This document shows, in pieces, positions 33,062 through 42,784 of a stretch of DNA of 51,177 nt (within the stretch, counting starts at the first letter, position 1; the number at the start of each line of letters is the position of its first letter). The DNA comes from Candidatus Altimarinota bacterium (lineage in GTDB: Bacteria; Patescibacteriota; Gracilibacteria; BD1-5; UBA6164), in the NCBI GenBank assembly GCA_027066455.1, contig JAMONT010000015.1, forward strand, positions 1 through 51,177, given 5' to 3'. The position numbers and the translations under genes were made by a program. The notes beneath the pieces were generated by a model. That model made no database searches. It saw nothing but the letters and a program-made list of their open reading frames with translations, and had not been told where the DNA came from.

Positions 33062-36000
33062 ATGAAAAATATTATTAAACAAGACTTTTTAGAAAAAAAT
33101 TATCAAATGTTAAATAAAGCTCAAAAAGAAATTGTTGAGCAAATTTATTGACAAATTATGGTTGTGGCTGGACCTTGAACAGGAAAAACTCAAATTATTG
33201 CTCTTAGAACAGCTAATATAATTTTGAAAACTGGAATAAATCCTGAAAATATTTTGATTACAACTTTTACAGAAGCCTGAGTAATTGCAATAAAAAAAAG
33301 ATTAGTTAGTTTTATTTGAACTGAAGCTTATAAAGTAAAAGTGTCTACAATTCACTCTTTTTCTCAAGATATAATTACTAGTTTTCCTGAAAAATTTGCA
33401 GAATATAAAGCATTAAATAATATTTCTGATATAGAAACTTTGGAAGTTTTGACTGATATAATAGATGAAAATATTAAAAATAATAATATAGAATATTTAT
33501 TTTCTCCTTATGATAGATATATGTATTTGAGAGATATTAAAGATAGAATTTGAAAATTGAAAGCAGAATGAATTAATATGAAAAAATTTGAAAAAATTAT
33601 TTTTGATTTGAGAAAAAATTATGATGAAAAATTGGAAGAATTAAAAAGTAATAAGAGAATTAGGGATTTGGAAAAAAGGACAAAAAAAGATTCAGAAATT
33701 TATAATAAACATATAAAAAAATTGGAAGAATTAAATTATATTTACTGATTATATCAAGAATTTTTGAATAAAAATAGTTTGTATGATTTTTCTGATATGA
33801 TTAATTTTGTTGTTGATAAATTTAAAAAAGATGAAGATTTGAAATATTTAATTGCAGAAAAATATCAATTTTTAATGTTGGATGAATATCAAGATACGAA
33901 TAATCCACAAAATGAAATTATGAATTTAATTTTGAGTGTTTCTGATGAAAAAAATATTATGGTGGTTTGAGATGATGACCAGTCAATTTATAGATTTCAA
34001 GGTGCAAATATAGAAAATATGTTGGATTTTTCTAATACTTATCCTGATACAAAATTTATAGTTTTGGAAAATAATTATAGAAGTTCTCAATCTATTTTGG
34101 ATTTATCAATGAATTTAATTGAAAATAATTCTCAAAGACTTATTAATAAATTAGATTTTTTAGATAAAAAATTAATAGCTCAAAGTATTTATAAAAATTT
34201 AAATAAAAATAAATATTATATTTTACAAGATGAACAATTAGAAAAATTATTTGTTTTGGAGGAGATGAAAAAGAAAAATCCCCCTATCCCTAGCCCTTTT
34301 CCCCCAAGGGAGAAAGGGAACTTAGAAAAAAAAGCCCTCTCTCTTGAATTCTCTCTCCCTGATGGGGAGAAAGAGGCTGCAAAACAAAATGAAGAAACTT
34401 TTGCAATAATTTGTAGAAGCAATAAAGAGGTTGAAAGTTGGACAAAATTTATGCAGTTGGAATGAATTGAGGTTGAAAGTAAATTAAAAACAAATATTTT
34501 GAAAAATAAATTTGTAAATTTTATTTTAAATTTTTTGAGCATAATTGAAAATCCAAACTCTAGTGATGAAAAATTACTTGATATTTTAAGGACAGAAATT
34601 ATTGATGTTGAAAACATTGATGTGATAACTTTAGCTAGAGAATTATATAAAAAAAATTATTCAAAAAGTTGATTTAAATATAGTTTGTGGGAGTTGGTGA
34701 AAAGAGAATTAAGCTCTTATTCTAACCCTCACCCTAACCCTCTCCTTTGAGAGGAGAGGGGACAAGAACAAAAAAACTCCCATCTCCCCCAAGGGAGAGG
34801 GGCTGGGGGTGAGGGATTTCAAGCAATTTTAGAATTAGAACAAGAAGAAAAATATAAAAGTTTTGAGAAAATTATAGATTTTAGAGATTTGATTTTAGAA
34901 TTAAATTCTAATCTAGGTCTTTATTGAATTTCAAGATTATTTCAAAAATTATTAGATAAAATTTGATTAGTTGAATATATTGAAGTGCATTGAAATTTTT
35001 CTGATTTGGAAGATGTTTTTAGTTTGTTTAATAAAATAAAAAGTTTTAATGAAAGAAATTCTGAATTAACTTTGAAAGAATTATTGAATAAATTTGATTT
35101 GCATCATAAATATAATATTGCAATTCCTAGACAAATTTTGAAAAAAACAAAATCAAATATAGAAATTTTAACAGCTCATTCTAGTAAATGATTGGAATAT
35201 GATTATGTTTATATTCCTTGAGTTTTTGCTTGAAATTGGGAAGGAAAAAGAATTGTAGATAAATTAAAATTACCATTACATATAGTTTGAGAATGATTAC
35301 AATTTGCTTGATTATCAGAAAAAGAATTAAAAGATATTGAAAAAGAAACTCAAACACAAGAAGATAGAAGATTATTTTTTGTAGCAATGACGAGAGCAAA
35401 AAAAGAACTTATTTTTACAAGACCAGCTTGAAAGGAAAATAAACCTTATATTGACAGTTCTTTTATTTTAGAAACAGGATTAACATCAACAGTATTAGAA
35501 AATTCATTTTCAGAAAATGAAATAAAAAAATCTATAAAAAATACTTTATTATCAAATGAACAAAATTTGATAAAAGTATCTAAAGATGAAATAAATTATA
35601 TTTCAGAATTTTTAGAAACTTATAAATTAAGCCCAACAGATTTGAATACATTTTTAGAAGACCCAAAGCAATTTTTGAGAAATGTTATTTTTAAGTATCC
35701 TTTTAATGGAAATGAATTTACTATTTTTGGGAATGTTTATCACAAAGTTTTAGAAATATTTACAAATGCAAAAATCAGAGGAGAAAAAATAGAACTTTGA
35801 ATGATTACAGAAAAATTTTTAGAACTTTTGAATTATCAAATTTTAACTTCTGAAGAAAAAGAAAGATTAACAAAAAAATGAATTGAATGATTAACTTGAT
35901 ATTTTGAACATTTTACAAAAAATCCTAGAACACCTTTAGTAGTAGAATACAATTTTAGAAGTAGAGATGTAGTTTTTGAAGGAGTTAGAATTACTGGGAA

Positions 36001-36445
36001 AGTTGATAAAGTTGAAAAAGTTTGAGATTCACTAACTAGCCCTCTCTCTTGAATTCTCTCTCCCCATTCAGGGGAGAAAGAGGCTACACAATCAGCACTT
36101 TTTGTAGAAGATGTAGCTGTAGTTGATTATAAAACTTGAGCTATAAAAACTCAAGGAAAAATTAAATGAGTTGATAGATATTGAAATAAAAAGGATAATT
36201 TTGAAGAAGGGAAATATTATAGGCAATTACTTTTTTATAAACTTTTGGCTGAAAATGATAGAGAATTTAATTCAAAATTTAATGTTGTTGAGTTGGCTCT
36301 TGATTTTGTAGAATGAAAAAATTGAGAATATAAATATGTTGCAATTAGTCCAGAACAAGATGATTATGAAGAGTTTAAAAAGTTAGTTAAAGATAGTTGG
36401 GGGAAGATAAATAGTTTAGAGTTTTGGGAGGAAGTTTTGGGGTAG
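33062..36445 (+). CDS. UvrD/PcrA-type helicase with C-terminal PD-(D/E)XK nuclease, carrying in-frame palindromic inserts
   Basis: 1127 aa. SF1A helicase: Walker A AGPGTGKT (36-43), motif Ia TTFTEAGVIAIKKRL, Walker B MLDEYQDTNNPQ (Asp274-Glu275), motif III GDDDQSIYRFQGA, motif IV FAIICRSNKEVE, motif V/VI LTAHSSKGLEYDYVYIPG and RRLFFVAMTRAKK. The C-terminal nuclease has the AddB/RecB-like core GKVDKVEK and VAVVDYKTG, then YYRQLLFYKLL. Likely role: recombination or repair of double-strand ends. Five GC-rich palindromes sit within the ORF at about residues 406-439, 553-585 and 991-1009 (translated PIPSPFPPREKG, NPHPNPLLGEERG, SPLSGILSPHSGEKEA). None breaks the frame. All are at expected surface loops; the last lies between the catalytic Asp strand and the DYKTG strand. 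TAG stop. Confidence 0.93.
34280..34320. repeat. GC-rich palindromic element, copy R4 (in the helicase gene)
   Basis: CCCCCTATCCCTAGCCC, TTTTCCCCCAAGGGAGAAAGG. Translated in frame as PPIPSPFPPREKG, just before motif IV of the helicase. Confidence 0.85.
34334..34380. repeat. GC-rich palindromic element, copy R5 (in the helicase gene)
   Basis: GCCCTCTCTCTTGAATTC, TCTCTCCC, TGATGGGGAGAAAGAGGCTGC. Translated ALSLEFSLPDGEKEA. Nearly the same DNA as R8, but read in a different frame. Confidence 0.9.
34723..34763. repeat. GC-rich palindromic element, copy R6 (in the helicase gene)
   Basis: AACCCTCACCCTAACCC, TCTCCTTTGAGAGGAGAGGGG. Translated NPHPNPLLGEERG, where one Gly is a TGA. Confidence 0.88.
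34777..34815. repeat. GC-rich palindromic element, copy R7 (in the helicase gene, inverted)
   Basis: CTCCCATCTCCCCCAAGGG, AGAGGGGCTGGGGGTGAGGG: opposite orientation to R6, 13 bases away. Translated SHLPQGRGAGGEG. Confidence 0.88.
36037..36088. repeat. GC-rich palindromic element, copy R8 (in the helicase gene)
   Basis: TAGCCCTCTCTCTTGAATTC, TCTCTCCCCATTCAGGGG, AGAAAGAGGCTACACA. Translated SPLSGILSPHSGEKEAT between the two catalytic strands of the nuclease domain. Confidence 0.9.
36392..36445 (+). repeat. Direct repeat, copy A (3' end of the helicase gene)
   Basis: The last 54 bases of the helicase gene, ending in its TAG. About 50 of 54 bases recur at 37037-37093, on the far side of the PemK cassette. 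Confidence 0.85.
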
Positions 36446-36473
36446 TAGGGGAAAGTGGATTAATATTAGTAAA

Positions 36474-36528
36474 GGGGGTTGAAACCCTCTGTTGACAAGT
36501 TAGGTTTAATTTTTAATAAAATATAATT
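36474..36528 (+). promoter_or_regulatory. Leader and promoter region of the PemK gene
   Basis: A hairpin (GGGTT-GA-AACCC) is followed by TTGACA (36492-36497) with a TAATAA-like -10 16 bases later, close to the ATG. About 65 bases from here into the gene are shared with the remnant at 20276. Confidence 0.5.
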
Positions 36529-36918
36529 ATGGAAAAAGATTTTGATAAATGGAATGAATTGAAAAAAGAAATAGAATGTAATGATGAAAAATTACTTTTC
36601 AATCAGTGAGAGATTTGGTGGTTATCTGTATGAATAAATTCTAGGCAAGAAACTTGTTGAAAATGAAGAAGTTTCAGAAGACCAATTTTAGTTTTGAAGA
36701 AATTATCATCAAACACTTTTATTTGAATTCCATTAAGTACAAAAATAAAAATCTGAACTTGGTTTGCACAATATACACAACATTGAGAAGATTTTACAGC
36801 TTTATTATATCAAATAAGAATGTTTGATATTGGTAGATTTCAAAGAAGGATTTGAGAAATGGATGAAAAAGATTTTTTAGAAATAAAAAATAGACTCAAG
36901 AATCTCTTAAATCTATAA
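36529..36918 (+). CDS. PemK/MazF-family toxin-like protein
   Basis: 129 aa. PemK/MazF fold: FNQGEIWWLSVGINSRQE (about 26-43) with the conserved start of the barrel, then KGRSFRRPILVLKKLSSNT, IGIPLSTKIKIGTW and the C-terminal block LLYQIRMFDIGRFQRRIG with KDFLEIKNRLK. Typical members are sequence-specific mRNA endonucleases. A short charged N-terminus (MEKDFDKWNELKKEIE) precedes the barrel, as in a subfamily I recall in Patescibacteria. No antitoxin ORF lies next to it, so it may be solitary or the N-terminal segment may act in control. Flanked by a 55-base direct repeat; looks like an acquired cassette. Confidence 0.85.
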
Positions 36919-36929
36919 TTATTATCATC

Positions 36930-36975
36930 CAGTGTTTCCACTGGAATCGGTGGGAAATCCCCAAAAGTAAACTTA
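36930..36975. other. Candidate structured element
   Basis: Hairpin CCAGTG-TTTC-CACTGG, then AATCGGTGGGAAATCCCC (a second small hairpin), then AAAAGTAAACTTATTATAT. GC-rich relative to surroundings and partly like 21286-21378 (hairpin, GGTGG..ATCCC, AAAAGTA..TATTATAT). Identity unknown. Confidence 0.45.
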
Positions 36976-37036
36976 TTATATATCAAAATTACAAAAAAAG
37001 CAAATTTATTTTTCAGATTTTTTTGTTTTTGGATAT

Positions 37037-37093
37037 GATAGTTAAGAGAAGATAAATAGTTTGGAGTTTTGGGAGGAAGTTTTGGGGGAGTAG
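37037..37093 (+). repeat. Direct repeat, copy B (orphan copy of the helicase 3' end)
   Basis: 57 bases matching the end of the helicase gene, including TTTTGGGAGGAAGTTTTGGG and a final TAG, but not part of an open frame (TAA near its start). Confidence 0.85.
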
Positions 37094-37115
37094 TTTAATT
37101 ATTAAGAAATAAAAT

Positions 37116-37694
37116 ATGGAAAATAATTTATTAAGTATCTTTTCAATTATATTTGCAGCTTTTAGTTTTCTGCTATCTATAATTACATTATATTTCACAT
37201 GGGTATCTAACCAATGAAAAATAACATTAAATGATATTAAAATATCATCAAATAGAAATGAAAATAATTTATTGTTTAATATATTATTTTTGTTTAAAAA
37301 TATTTGAAATGAGGACATTAAAATTGAAAATATAAAAATTTGAACAATAAATATTAATAGAAATGCAAGTTTCGAATTAATAAATAATGATGAAATAGTT
37401 AATTTAATCAATGAAGGTAATATATTTAATTATAATGTAAACTTTACATTAAATATTCCTAATGATTTTATTAATTTAAATAATGTAGAATTATCTAATC
37501 AACTACCATTAATAGTAAAAAAGCAGGCAATTTTTTTAAGAATTGATTATAATATTAAAAGATTTTGAATTTATAAATCAAAAAATTATTTTTATCAATA
37601 TATGCTTTTTACTTGATGAGCTTGAATTGCTCATTTAGAAAAGAATGATTTTGATTTAATTGAAAATAAAATTCCTAAAGATTTTATTATTTAA
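37116..37694 (+). CDS. Unknown protein with an N-terminal membrane anchor
   Basis: 192 aa, not recognised. One membrane segment at about 8-29 (IFSIIFAAFSFLLSIITLYF) then a soluble domain with alternating strands (ILFLFKNIGNEDIKIENIKI, NVNFTLNIPNDFINLNNVEL) that looks like an Ig-like or C2-like sandwich. The pattern (N-terminal TM, then 'F.v.N.G...i.i..i') recalls small membrane proteins often found in accessory regions. Begins 22 bases after the direct repeat. Composition like the host. Confidence 0.7.
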
Positions 37695-37780
37695 AAAACT
37701 TAATACCACAAATAACTCTAAATAATCAGCAAATAACTTTCCAGAAAAAGTATTCTAATTTTAATCTTTAAAGAAAAGAT

Positions 37781-38533
37781 ATGAATAAAAAAATTGATAA
37801 AAATAAAGTAAATAAAGTTATTTTTAATTTTTGGAATAATTTTTTAAATTTTAAAGAAATCCCTGTTAGTTGAAATAATTTAACAATTATACATAATAGA
37901 AAATCTGATTTACCAGAAAATCAAATTAATATTTTGTCTTTTTATAATAATTGAAATATTATATCTGTGCCTAAAAAATATTTTAATATTTTATCTAAAT
38001 ATTTAAATTCTAATAAATATAATATTGAAAAATTATTAATTAAGTTTGAATCAATAGAAAATAAAAAAGTACAAAAATTTTGACCAGTTATTTTTTATTA
38101 TTTATATAATACAAACAAACTTATTCCAAAAAATATAAATGTAAGACAATTAAAATGAATTATAGATAAAAGTATTTTTAATGAATATATAGAATCTTGC
38201 ACTAAGGAAGAACAAAATAGTGTTGATATGGATTTTGATGATAAAACACATATTTTCTTTTGATTATTTATTGAAAAAAAATTAGTTTCTTTATGAAATT
38301 ATTCTATTGATATAGATACTGGAATTTCTCATATTTGAATTTTAACTCATTCTAAATATGTTAAAAATTGATATTGAAAAGAATTAGTAAATACTTTAGT
38401 TTTAGATATTTTAGAAAAAGGACTTATCCCACAATATAGAGTAAAACATAATAATATAGCTTCAATTAAATTGGCAGAATCTTTATGATTTGAAAAAGTA
38501 TTGGAATGAATTACTTTAATGACTGTTGAATAA
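37781..38533 (+). CDS. GNAT-family N-acetyltransferase
   Basis: 250 aa. The C-terminal half carries a GNAT core: IFFGLFIEKKLVSLGNYSID (strands 3-4), ISHIGILTHSKYVKNGYGKE (the acetyl-CoA loop, Q/R-x-x-G-x-G/A form YVKNGYGKE), and NNIASIKLAESLGFEKV (the classic late motif, with N and GF). The N-terminal 120 residues are less conserved and may shape the substrate site. The substrate is unknown. Apparently a single gene. Confidence 0.85.
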
Positions 38534-38637
38534 TATTTTAAAGAAAAAAATATTTGAAAAAGTTCAAAAAAAAATTTCACAAATCACATAAAAATCATAT
38601 AATAAAACTATGTAAAATATATGATAATCAAAAAATT

Positions 38638-38949
38638 ATGACAAACAAAGAATTATTAATTTATCAAGGAAAAAATTGAGAAATTATTTTGAAGGAAGAT
38701 AGTAAAAATGAAACTATTTGGGCAACAAAAACTCTAAAAGAACATATAATGGGGGGATTTACTATAAACAAAAATAGATTACAACAAAATTATGAAAAGT
38801 TTTTACAAGCTGTAGAAGATGTGAAAAAAATTTTACCAAAAAATTCTGAAAAGATAAAAAATAAAGATATTTTAGAACTTGTAAAAAGCTTTGTAAATAC
38901 TTGGTTTAAGTTTTATTATAGCTTTATTATTAGCAGAATCAAATCCTAA
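38638..38949 (+). CDS. Short RhuM-like protein, internally deleted
   Basis: 103 aa. The N-terminus (LLIYQGKNGEIILKEDSKNE, TIWATKTLKEHI) is like the start of RhuM-family proteins, and the C-terminal part (QQNYEKFLQAVEDVKKILPK, ILELVKSFVNTWF) is like their distal region; normal members are about 330 aa. The DNA-binding middle seems lost. It ends with a short hydrophobic tail KFYYSFIISRIKS that may be read-through after a shift. Possibly a dead or repurposed remnant. Confidence 0.55.
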
Positions 38950-38975
38950 AGAAAAAGAAAAAATTGTTTGATTAT

Positions 38976-39434
38976 TTATTTTATTTTTTCATATTTTAAA
39001 ATTTTTCAATTATCAGTATCAAACCAAAAATTATATTCAATATTTGTTTCTCAATCAAGAATTCTAGGTAACCAATAAATATCATCAGCCCACATTCTTT
39101 CATATGGAATTTTATCAAGAGGGGACCAAAAAGGTCTTATTTCTTCTGTTTCAATTATTTCTCAGTTCCAAGAATCTATTTTAAATAAGTTCAAATCTAA
39201 ATTCCATTCAGGTTTTTTTTCAAAATAAAAATGCATTATTCAAACTTTTTCCTGTTTTAAAATATCAATTCAAATTTCTTCTTTAGCTTCCCTAATCATA
39301 CATTCTTCAATGCTTTCATTTCATTCTTGTTTTCATCAAACTCAATTTAAAACTCCTAAAGCAAAACCTTTCTTTTTTTCTCAAAGAAAAATTTTATCAT
39401 CTTTTATCATTACTCAAAGTGTTGTTTGTAACAT
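38976..39434 (-). CDS. Nudix hydrolase, MTH1-like (8-oxo-dGTP diphosphatase type)
   Basis: 152 aa. A full Nudix box G-x5-E-x7-REAKEEIGI at 34-56 (with two TGA glycines). Upstream FALGVLNGVGGKQEGNE is the MTH1 pattern, and downstream EIRPFWSPLDKIPYERMWAD then DIYWLPRIL matches the MTH1/NUDT1 substrate-site block (W..LD.IP...MW.DD.YW.P.LL). Expected to remove oxidised purine nucleotides from the pool. The YjjX fusion gene is directly upstream on the same strand (30 bases), so the two are probably cotranscribed. Confidence 0.9.
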
Positions 39435-39464
39435 ATTTTTTTATTTAATTTTTGTTAAAGATTA

Positions 39465-40439
39465 TTATTTATAATATTTATTAAAAAATGGAACTATTCA
39501 GCTTAAAAAAGCTAAGATAAATTGATCTTTTCTTGTTAGCATATCATCACTCCAATGTCAAAAAGCTCATCATTTTTTAGAAGCATTTTCTTCTTTTGTA
39601 ACTTCACTTAAAACTGGTCAAAGTTCTTGTCCTTCATCATAAATTTTTTGTCTAAAAAATTCTGGAACTTCCATCATATTTGACATACCAAAATGTCATT
39701 TTCAGTTTTTATCTAAAATATAAACAACTCAAAATAAATATGCTTTTTCAAGGAAAATATTTACTCATCATTCCATTCAAACATAAAAATCTGCATCAAT
39801 TTCTTTTTTACAATTTTTAGCTCTATTTTTAGCTCTATTTTTAGCTCAATCCATATTTTCCTCTATTGTAATAGGCATATCAGAAATTCAAGATTCAACT
39901 TTTAATGAAATAATTTCAATATTTTTTTCTTTAAAATATATACATCTTTCAATAGCTTCTTCAATTGCTGCCACTTTTGGTGGAGATTTAGTTCATATTG
40001 CTATTTTTATAGAACATTCTTTATCTGTAGAAATTAATTTTAATCTTTTTTCTAAATCATCTATATTTTTTAAAAAAGTTTTATATTCTCAAGATTCTTT
40101 TAATAATTCTTTTAACTCAATATTTTTATTTTTTTTAAAAAAGTTAATAGCTTTTAATCAAATCTCAATATATTTTTTACAAACAAGAAAATCATTTTTT
40201 TTAATCCAATTTTTCAATTCTAAAGAAATATCTTTTGAAAAATAACCTTTTTTTCAAGCAAAAATTTCCAATGCAATAAAAATGTTTAAAAATTCCAAAT
40301 CTTCCTTATATTTCTCTTCTTCAAAATGGCTGATTGAATCAAATAAAAAAGCTTTAAAATTATTTCATTCATTTTTTAAATCATCAAAATAATCTAAAAA
40401 TTCATCATTTTCAAATAGATTAACTCAATACATTCACAT
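39465..40439 (-). CDS. DUF4259-YjjX fusion: inosine/xanthosine triphosphatase with an N-terminal DUF4259 domain
   Basis: 324 aa. Residues 1-138 look like DUF4259: the start MGMYGVNLFENDEFLDYFDD matches MG-WG-G-FDND-A-D, and fixes the start codon. Residues 144-324 are a YjjX/DUF84 domain: IAIGTKSPPKVAAIEEAIER, VESGISDMPITIEENMDGAK, DFYVGMEGGVN, PVLSEVTKEENASKKGGAFG, LTRKDQFILAFLSG. Homologues hydrolyse ITP and XTP. A small tandem Ala-Lys-Asn-Arg repeat sits at about 204-212. Encoded with the MTH1-like gene, so both probably clean the nucleotide pool. Confidence 0.88.
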
Positions 40440-40593
40440 ATTTTTTTATTTTAAAATTTAATAATATTATTATATATTTTTTAATATTAAATGCAAAATT
40501 TTTTTTTGTCAAAAATTTTTTATTTACTAGTATTTTTTTAGTATGATATTTAATATTTATTTATGTTTTTTTATATAAATATTATTAGAATAA

Positions 40594-40770
40594 GTAAAAC
40601 AAATTTTATTACTTTTTATTTGAGATTCTGGAGGAGGGCATTGATGACTTATATTAATATTTTATTGAATTATAATACTTTTTTGTATAAATTTTATTAT
40701 TTCACTTATTTTATGAATTTTAGTTAAAAGAAAAAATAAAATCATAAAAAAAGAATTTAGAAAATTATAA
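40594..40770 (+). CDS. Possible small membrane protein without a normal start codon
   Basis: An open frame from 40594 to TAA at 40768-40770 reads LLLFIGDSGGGHGGLILI then a long hydrophobic stretch and a basic tail (VKRKNKIIKKEFRKL). It is convincingly membrane-like but has no ATG, GTG or TTG in frame after the preceding stop. A GGAGGAGGG stretch within it lies 8 bases before an ATG in another frame (27 codons). It is either a remnant or uses an odd start. The rest of 40440-40899 is A/T-rich, with nothing else recognisable apart from the terminator at 40847. Confidence 0.3.
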
Positions 40771-40846
40771 AAAGTTAATAGTGTTTTTTTAAAACTAAAA
40801 AAACTAAAATTTTCTTTTGAAATTTTAAAAAAAATAAATAAAATCT

Positions 40847-40877
40847 TTTTTGCTTAAAAAAAAGTTTTAAGCAAAAA
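40847..40877 (+). terminator. Hairpin terminator
   Basis: Perfect 13-bp stem TTTTTGCTTAAAA/TTTTAAGCAAAAA with a 5-base loop, just before the lipoprotein gene. Confidence 0.6.
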
Positions 40878-40899
40878 TATTTTATAAAAAAAAATTAAA

Positions 40900-41607
40900 A
40901 TGAAAAAAATAATTATATTAGCAAGTTTATTATTTTTAGCTTCTTGTTGAACAAATAATGAAACTACTGTAGAAGTTCCAGTTGATCCTTCTCCTGATGT
41001 AAAAACACTTTATGTCCAAACTTGTAAAAATAAAGATAGCTCTTGTAAACAATTACTTTGTAGTAAAAATAGTGATTTAATTTTTGTTTGTAGTGATTCT
41101 ATCACTGCTAGCAAAAATTGTTCTGAACAAAAAAGTTTTGATAATATTGTAGAAAAATATAAAATTTGTTCTGAAAATAAAGAATTATTAACAAATTCTA
41201 TTTTTAACTATTCTGAAAAATCAAATGAATTTTTTGAAAAAATGACTCCTTCTGAATTAGAAAAGAAAATAGAAGAAGAAACAGCAAAATTGGAAAATTG
41301 ATGAGAATCTGAATGGATGTGATCTTTTTTAGCAGCAGCTTGATGAGCTTTGCTTGGTTGAATTATTGCAAATAAATTATTTTGATGAAATTCAGCACAA
41401 GTTCCACAAAGACCAAATAATATTGAAAATAATAGAACTTTTAATAAAAATTCTTTAGCTGAAACTAAAAAAGAAGCCACAAAAGAAACAACTGCAAGAA
41501 ATACAAAAAGAGAAGAAACTAAAAAACAAATTGCTAATTCTAAAAATCAAGCAAAAAAATCTACTCCTAAAAAAAGAAAAACTAGATCTAAAAAAAGAAG
41601 AAGATAA
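40900..41607 (+). CDS. Lipoprotein with Cys-rich domain, glycine-zipper segment and basic tail
   Basis: 235 aa, family unknown. A lipobox LFLASC ends the signal peptide at Cys16, with Gly at +2 encoded by TGA. Residues about 40-100 contain eight cysteines (TCKNKDSSCKQLLCSK, VCSDSITASKNCSEQ, KICSENKE), likely a disulfide-bonded domain. A glycine-rich hydrophobic stretch at about 144-168 (SFLAAAGGALLGGIIANKLF) looks like a glycine zipper that could insert into a membrane. The last 50 residues are Lys/Arg/Thr-rich and end KKRKTRSKKRRR. Followed by a strong terminator. Confidence 0.85.
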
Positions 41608-41624
41608 TAATTCCTCCATACTAC

Positions 41625-41662
41625 AAAAAAAGTAAAATATATAAAAATATTTTACTTTTTTT
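41625..41662. terminator. Bidirectional hairpin terminator
   Basis: Perfect 16-bp stem (41625-41640 with 41647-41662), 6-base loop, between convergent genes; it overlaps the stop codon of the minus-strand gene. Confidence 0.85.
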
Positions 41663-42746
41663 AAACTGTAATAAAAGGGGCAAAAATAAGTCTGTTTTCT
41701 TTATTTTTTATGAAATCTTGAGATAAAAAATCCAAATTTAATTCACTTCTATATCAAGCATTTCATCTTTGAATCATATTGTATCAAACAGTTTTTATTT
41801 TGTAAGAAACATCATATCTGTTGCAAGTTCTAGGACAAAGCTCATCAGTTGCATACATTCATTTTGAAGGATTTTCTATGGCAGAAGTATCACAAAGTCT
41901 TCAAGTAAAAATTATTGCCCAAGGATAATATAGGTCTATAGCTGGATTTTTCTTATCAGGAGAAGTTGGGAGAGGGGAATTATACAAATTTTCTCTTTTT
42001 TCCATAAAATCCAAAGCAACTCTTTTTACATTATATTTTTCCAAAAAATTTTTGTAACTATCCAAATTAGCTTCAGAAGAACTATAAAATTTTAATTGCC
42101 ATTTAACAATTTCACTTCTTAGTTTCAATTTTTCTTGTTCAGATTTATTTTTTATCAATTCTCAAGCAGGATGAGCTTCATAACCATAAGTATCAATTAA
42201 AGGAGTTTTTAAAAGTTTGTGAATTAATCTTCAAAAAACAGGTTTTAAATTAGTATATTTTTTATTCAAAAGTCTTAAAACTCAAAAATCATTTACAACA
42301 ATTTCTATAGAATTTTTTATTTTTAATTCATTCAAATATTCCAAAGTTTCTTCCAATTTTTCAAGCATTGCATCTCAAACATAAGGTGTAACAACTGTAA
42401 AAGTTCTAATACAATGTGGAGGATAATTTTTATTAAATTCTACAAATTTTTTATATGCTTTTTCTATTTCATGTTTATATGGAATTAAAAATTCACAATT
42501 ATCACTTCAATAATAAATTCAGCTAATTTTATTAAAACATTCTCCTCAAAATTTCTTTTTAATTTCTCTTATTGCCATAAAATTTACCTCATATTGTGGG
42601 GAAATATTTGTAGCTAATTCTCAAGGAAAATTTTCCATAAAAAAAGAAGCAAGTTCTCTATCTTTTTTTCATTGAGATAAAATTTTTCACTTATTTAAAA
42701 GATCAAAATATTCTAAATTAGTTCCTAAGTGTAAAAAAAGTTCCAT
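41661..42746 (-). CDS. Peptidase-U32-like protein with a C-terminal cysteine cluster
   Basis: 361 aa. The central part SIEIVVNDFGVLRLLNKK then KPVFGRLIHKLLKTPLIDTY resembles the TIM-barrel core of U32 peptidases and the UbiU/UbiV group. Cysteines in GRLCDTSAIENPSKGMYAT and ELCPRTCNRYDV could bind an iron-sulfur cluster, as in that group. The segment NSPLPTSPDKKNP (about 255-267) is encoded by a C/G-rich stretch that may be a decayed copy of the palindromic element. It starts at ATG 42746. The true substrate is unknown; most U32-like proteins modify nucleic acids or cofactors rather than cut proteins. Confidence 0.6.
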
Positions 42747-42784
42747 ATTTTTTTTGTTAGTTTTTAATTATTAATTTATTAATT

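Noticed and set aside
34216-34617. Minus-strand open frame of 133 codons opposite the helicase gene
   Set aside because: It exists because palindromes R4 and R5 lack stops on both strands. The plus-strand frame has helicase motifs on both sides; the minus frame has no family features.
36930-36975. Known self-cleaving ribozyme or riboswitch
   Set aside because: I compared it by eye with hammerhead, twister, pistol, preQ1 and fluoride motifs on both strands and found no conserved core. Left as an unknown element.
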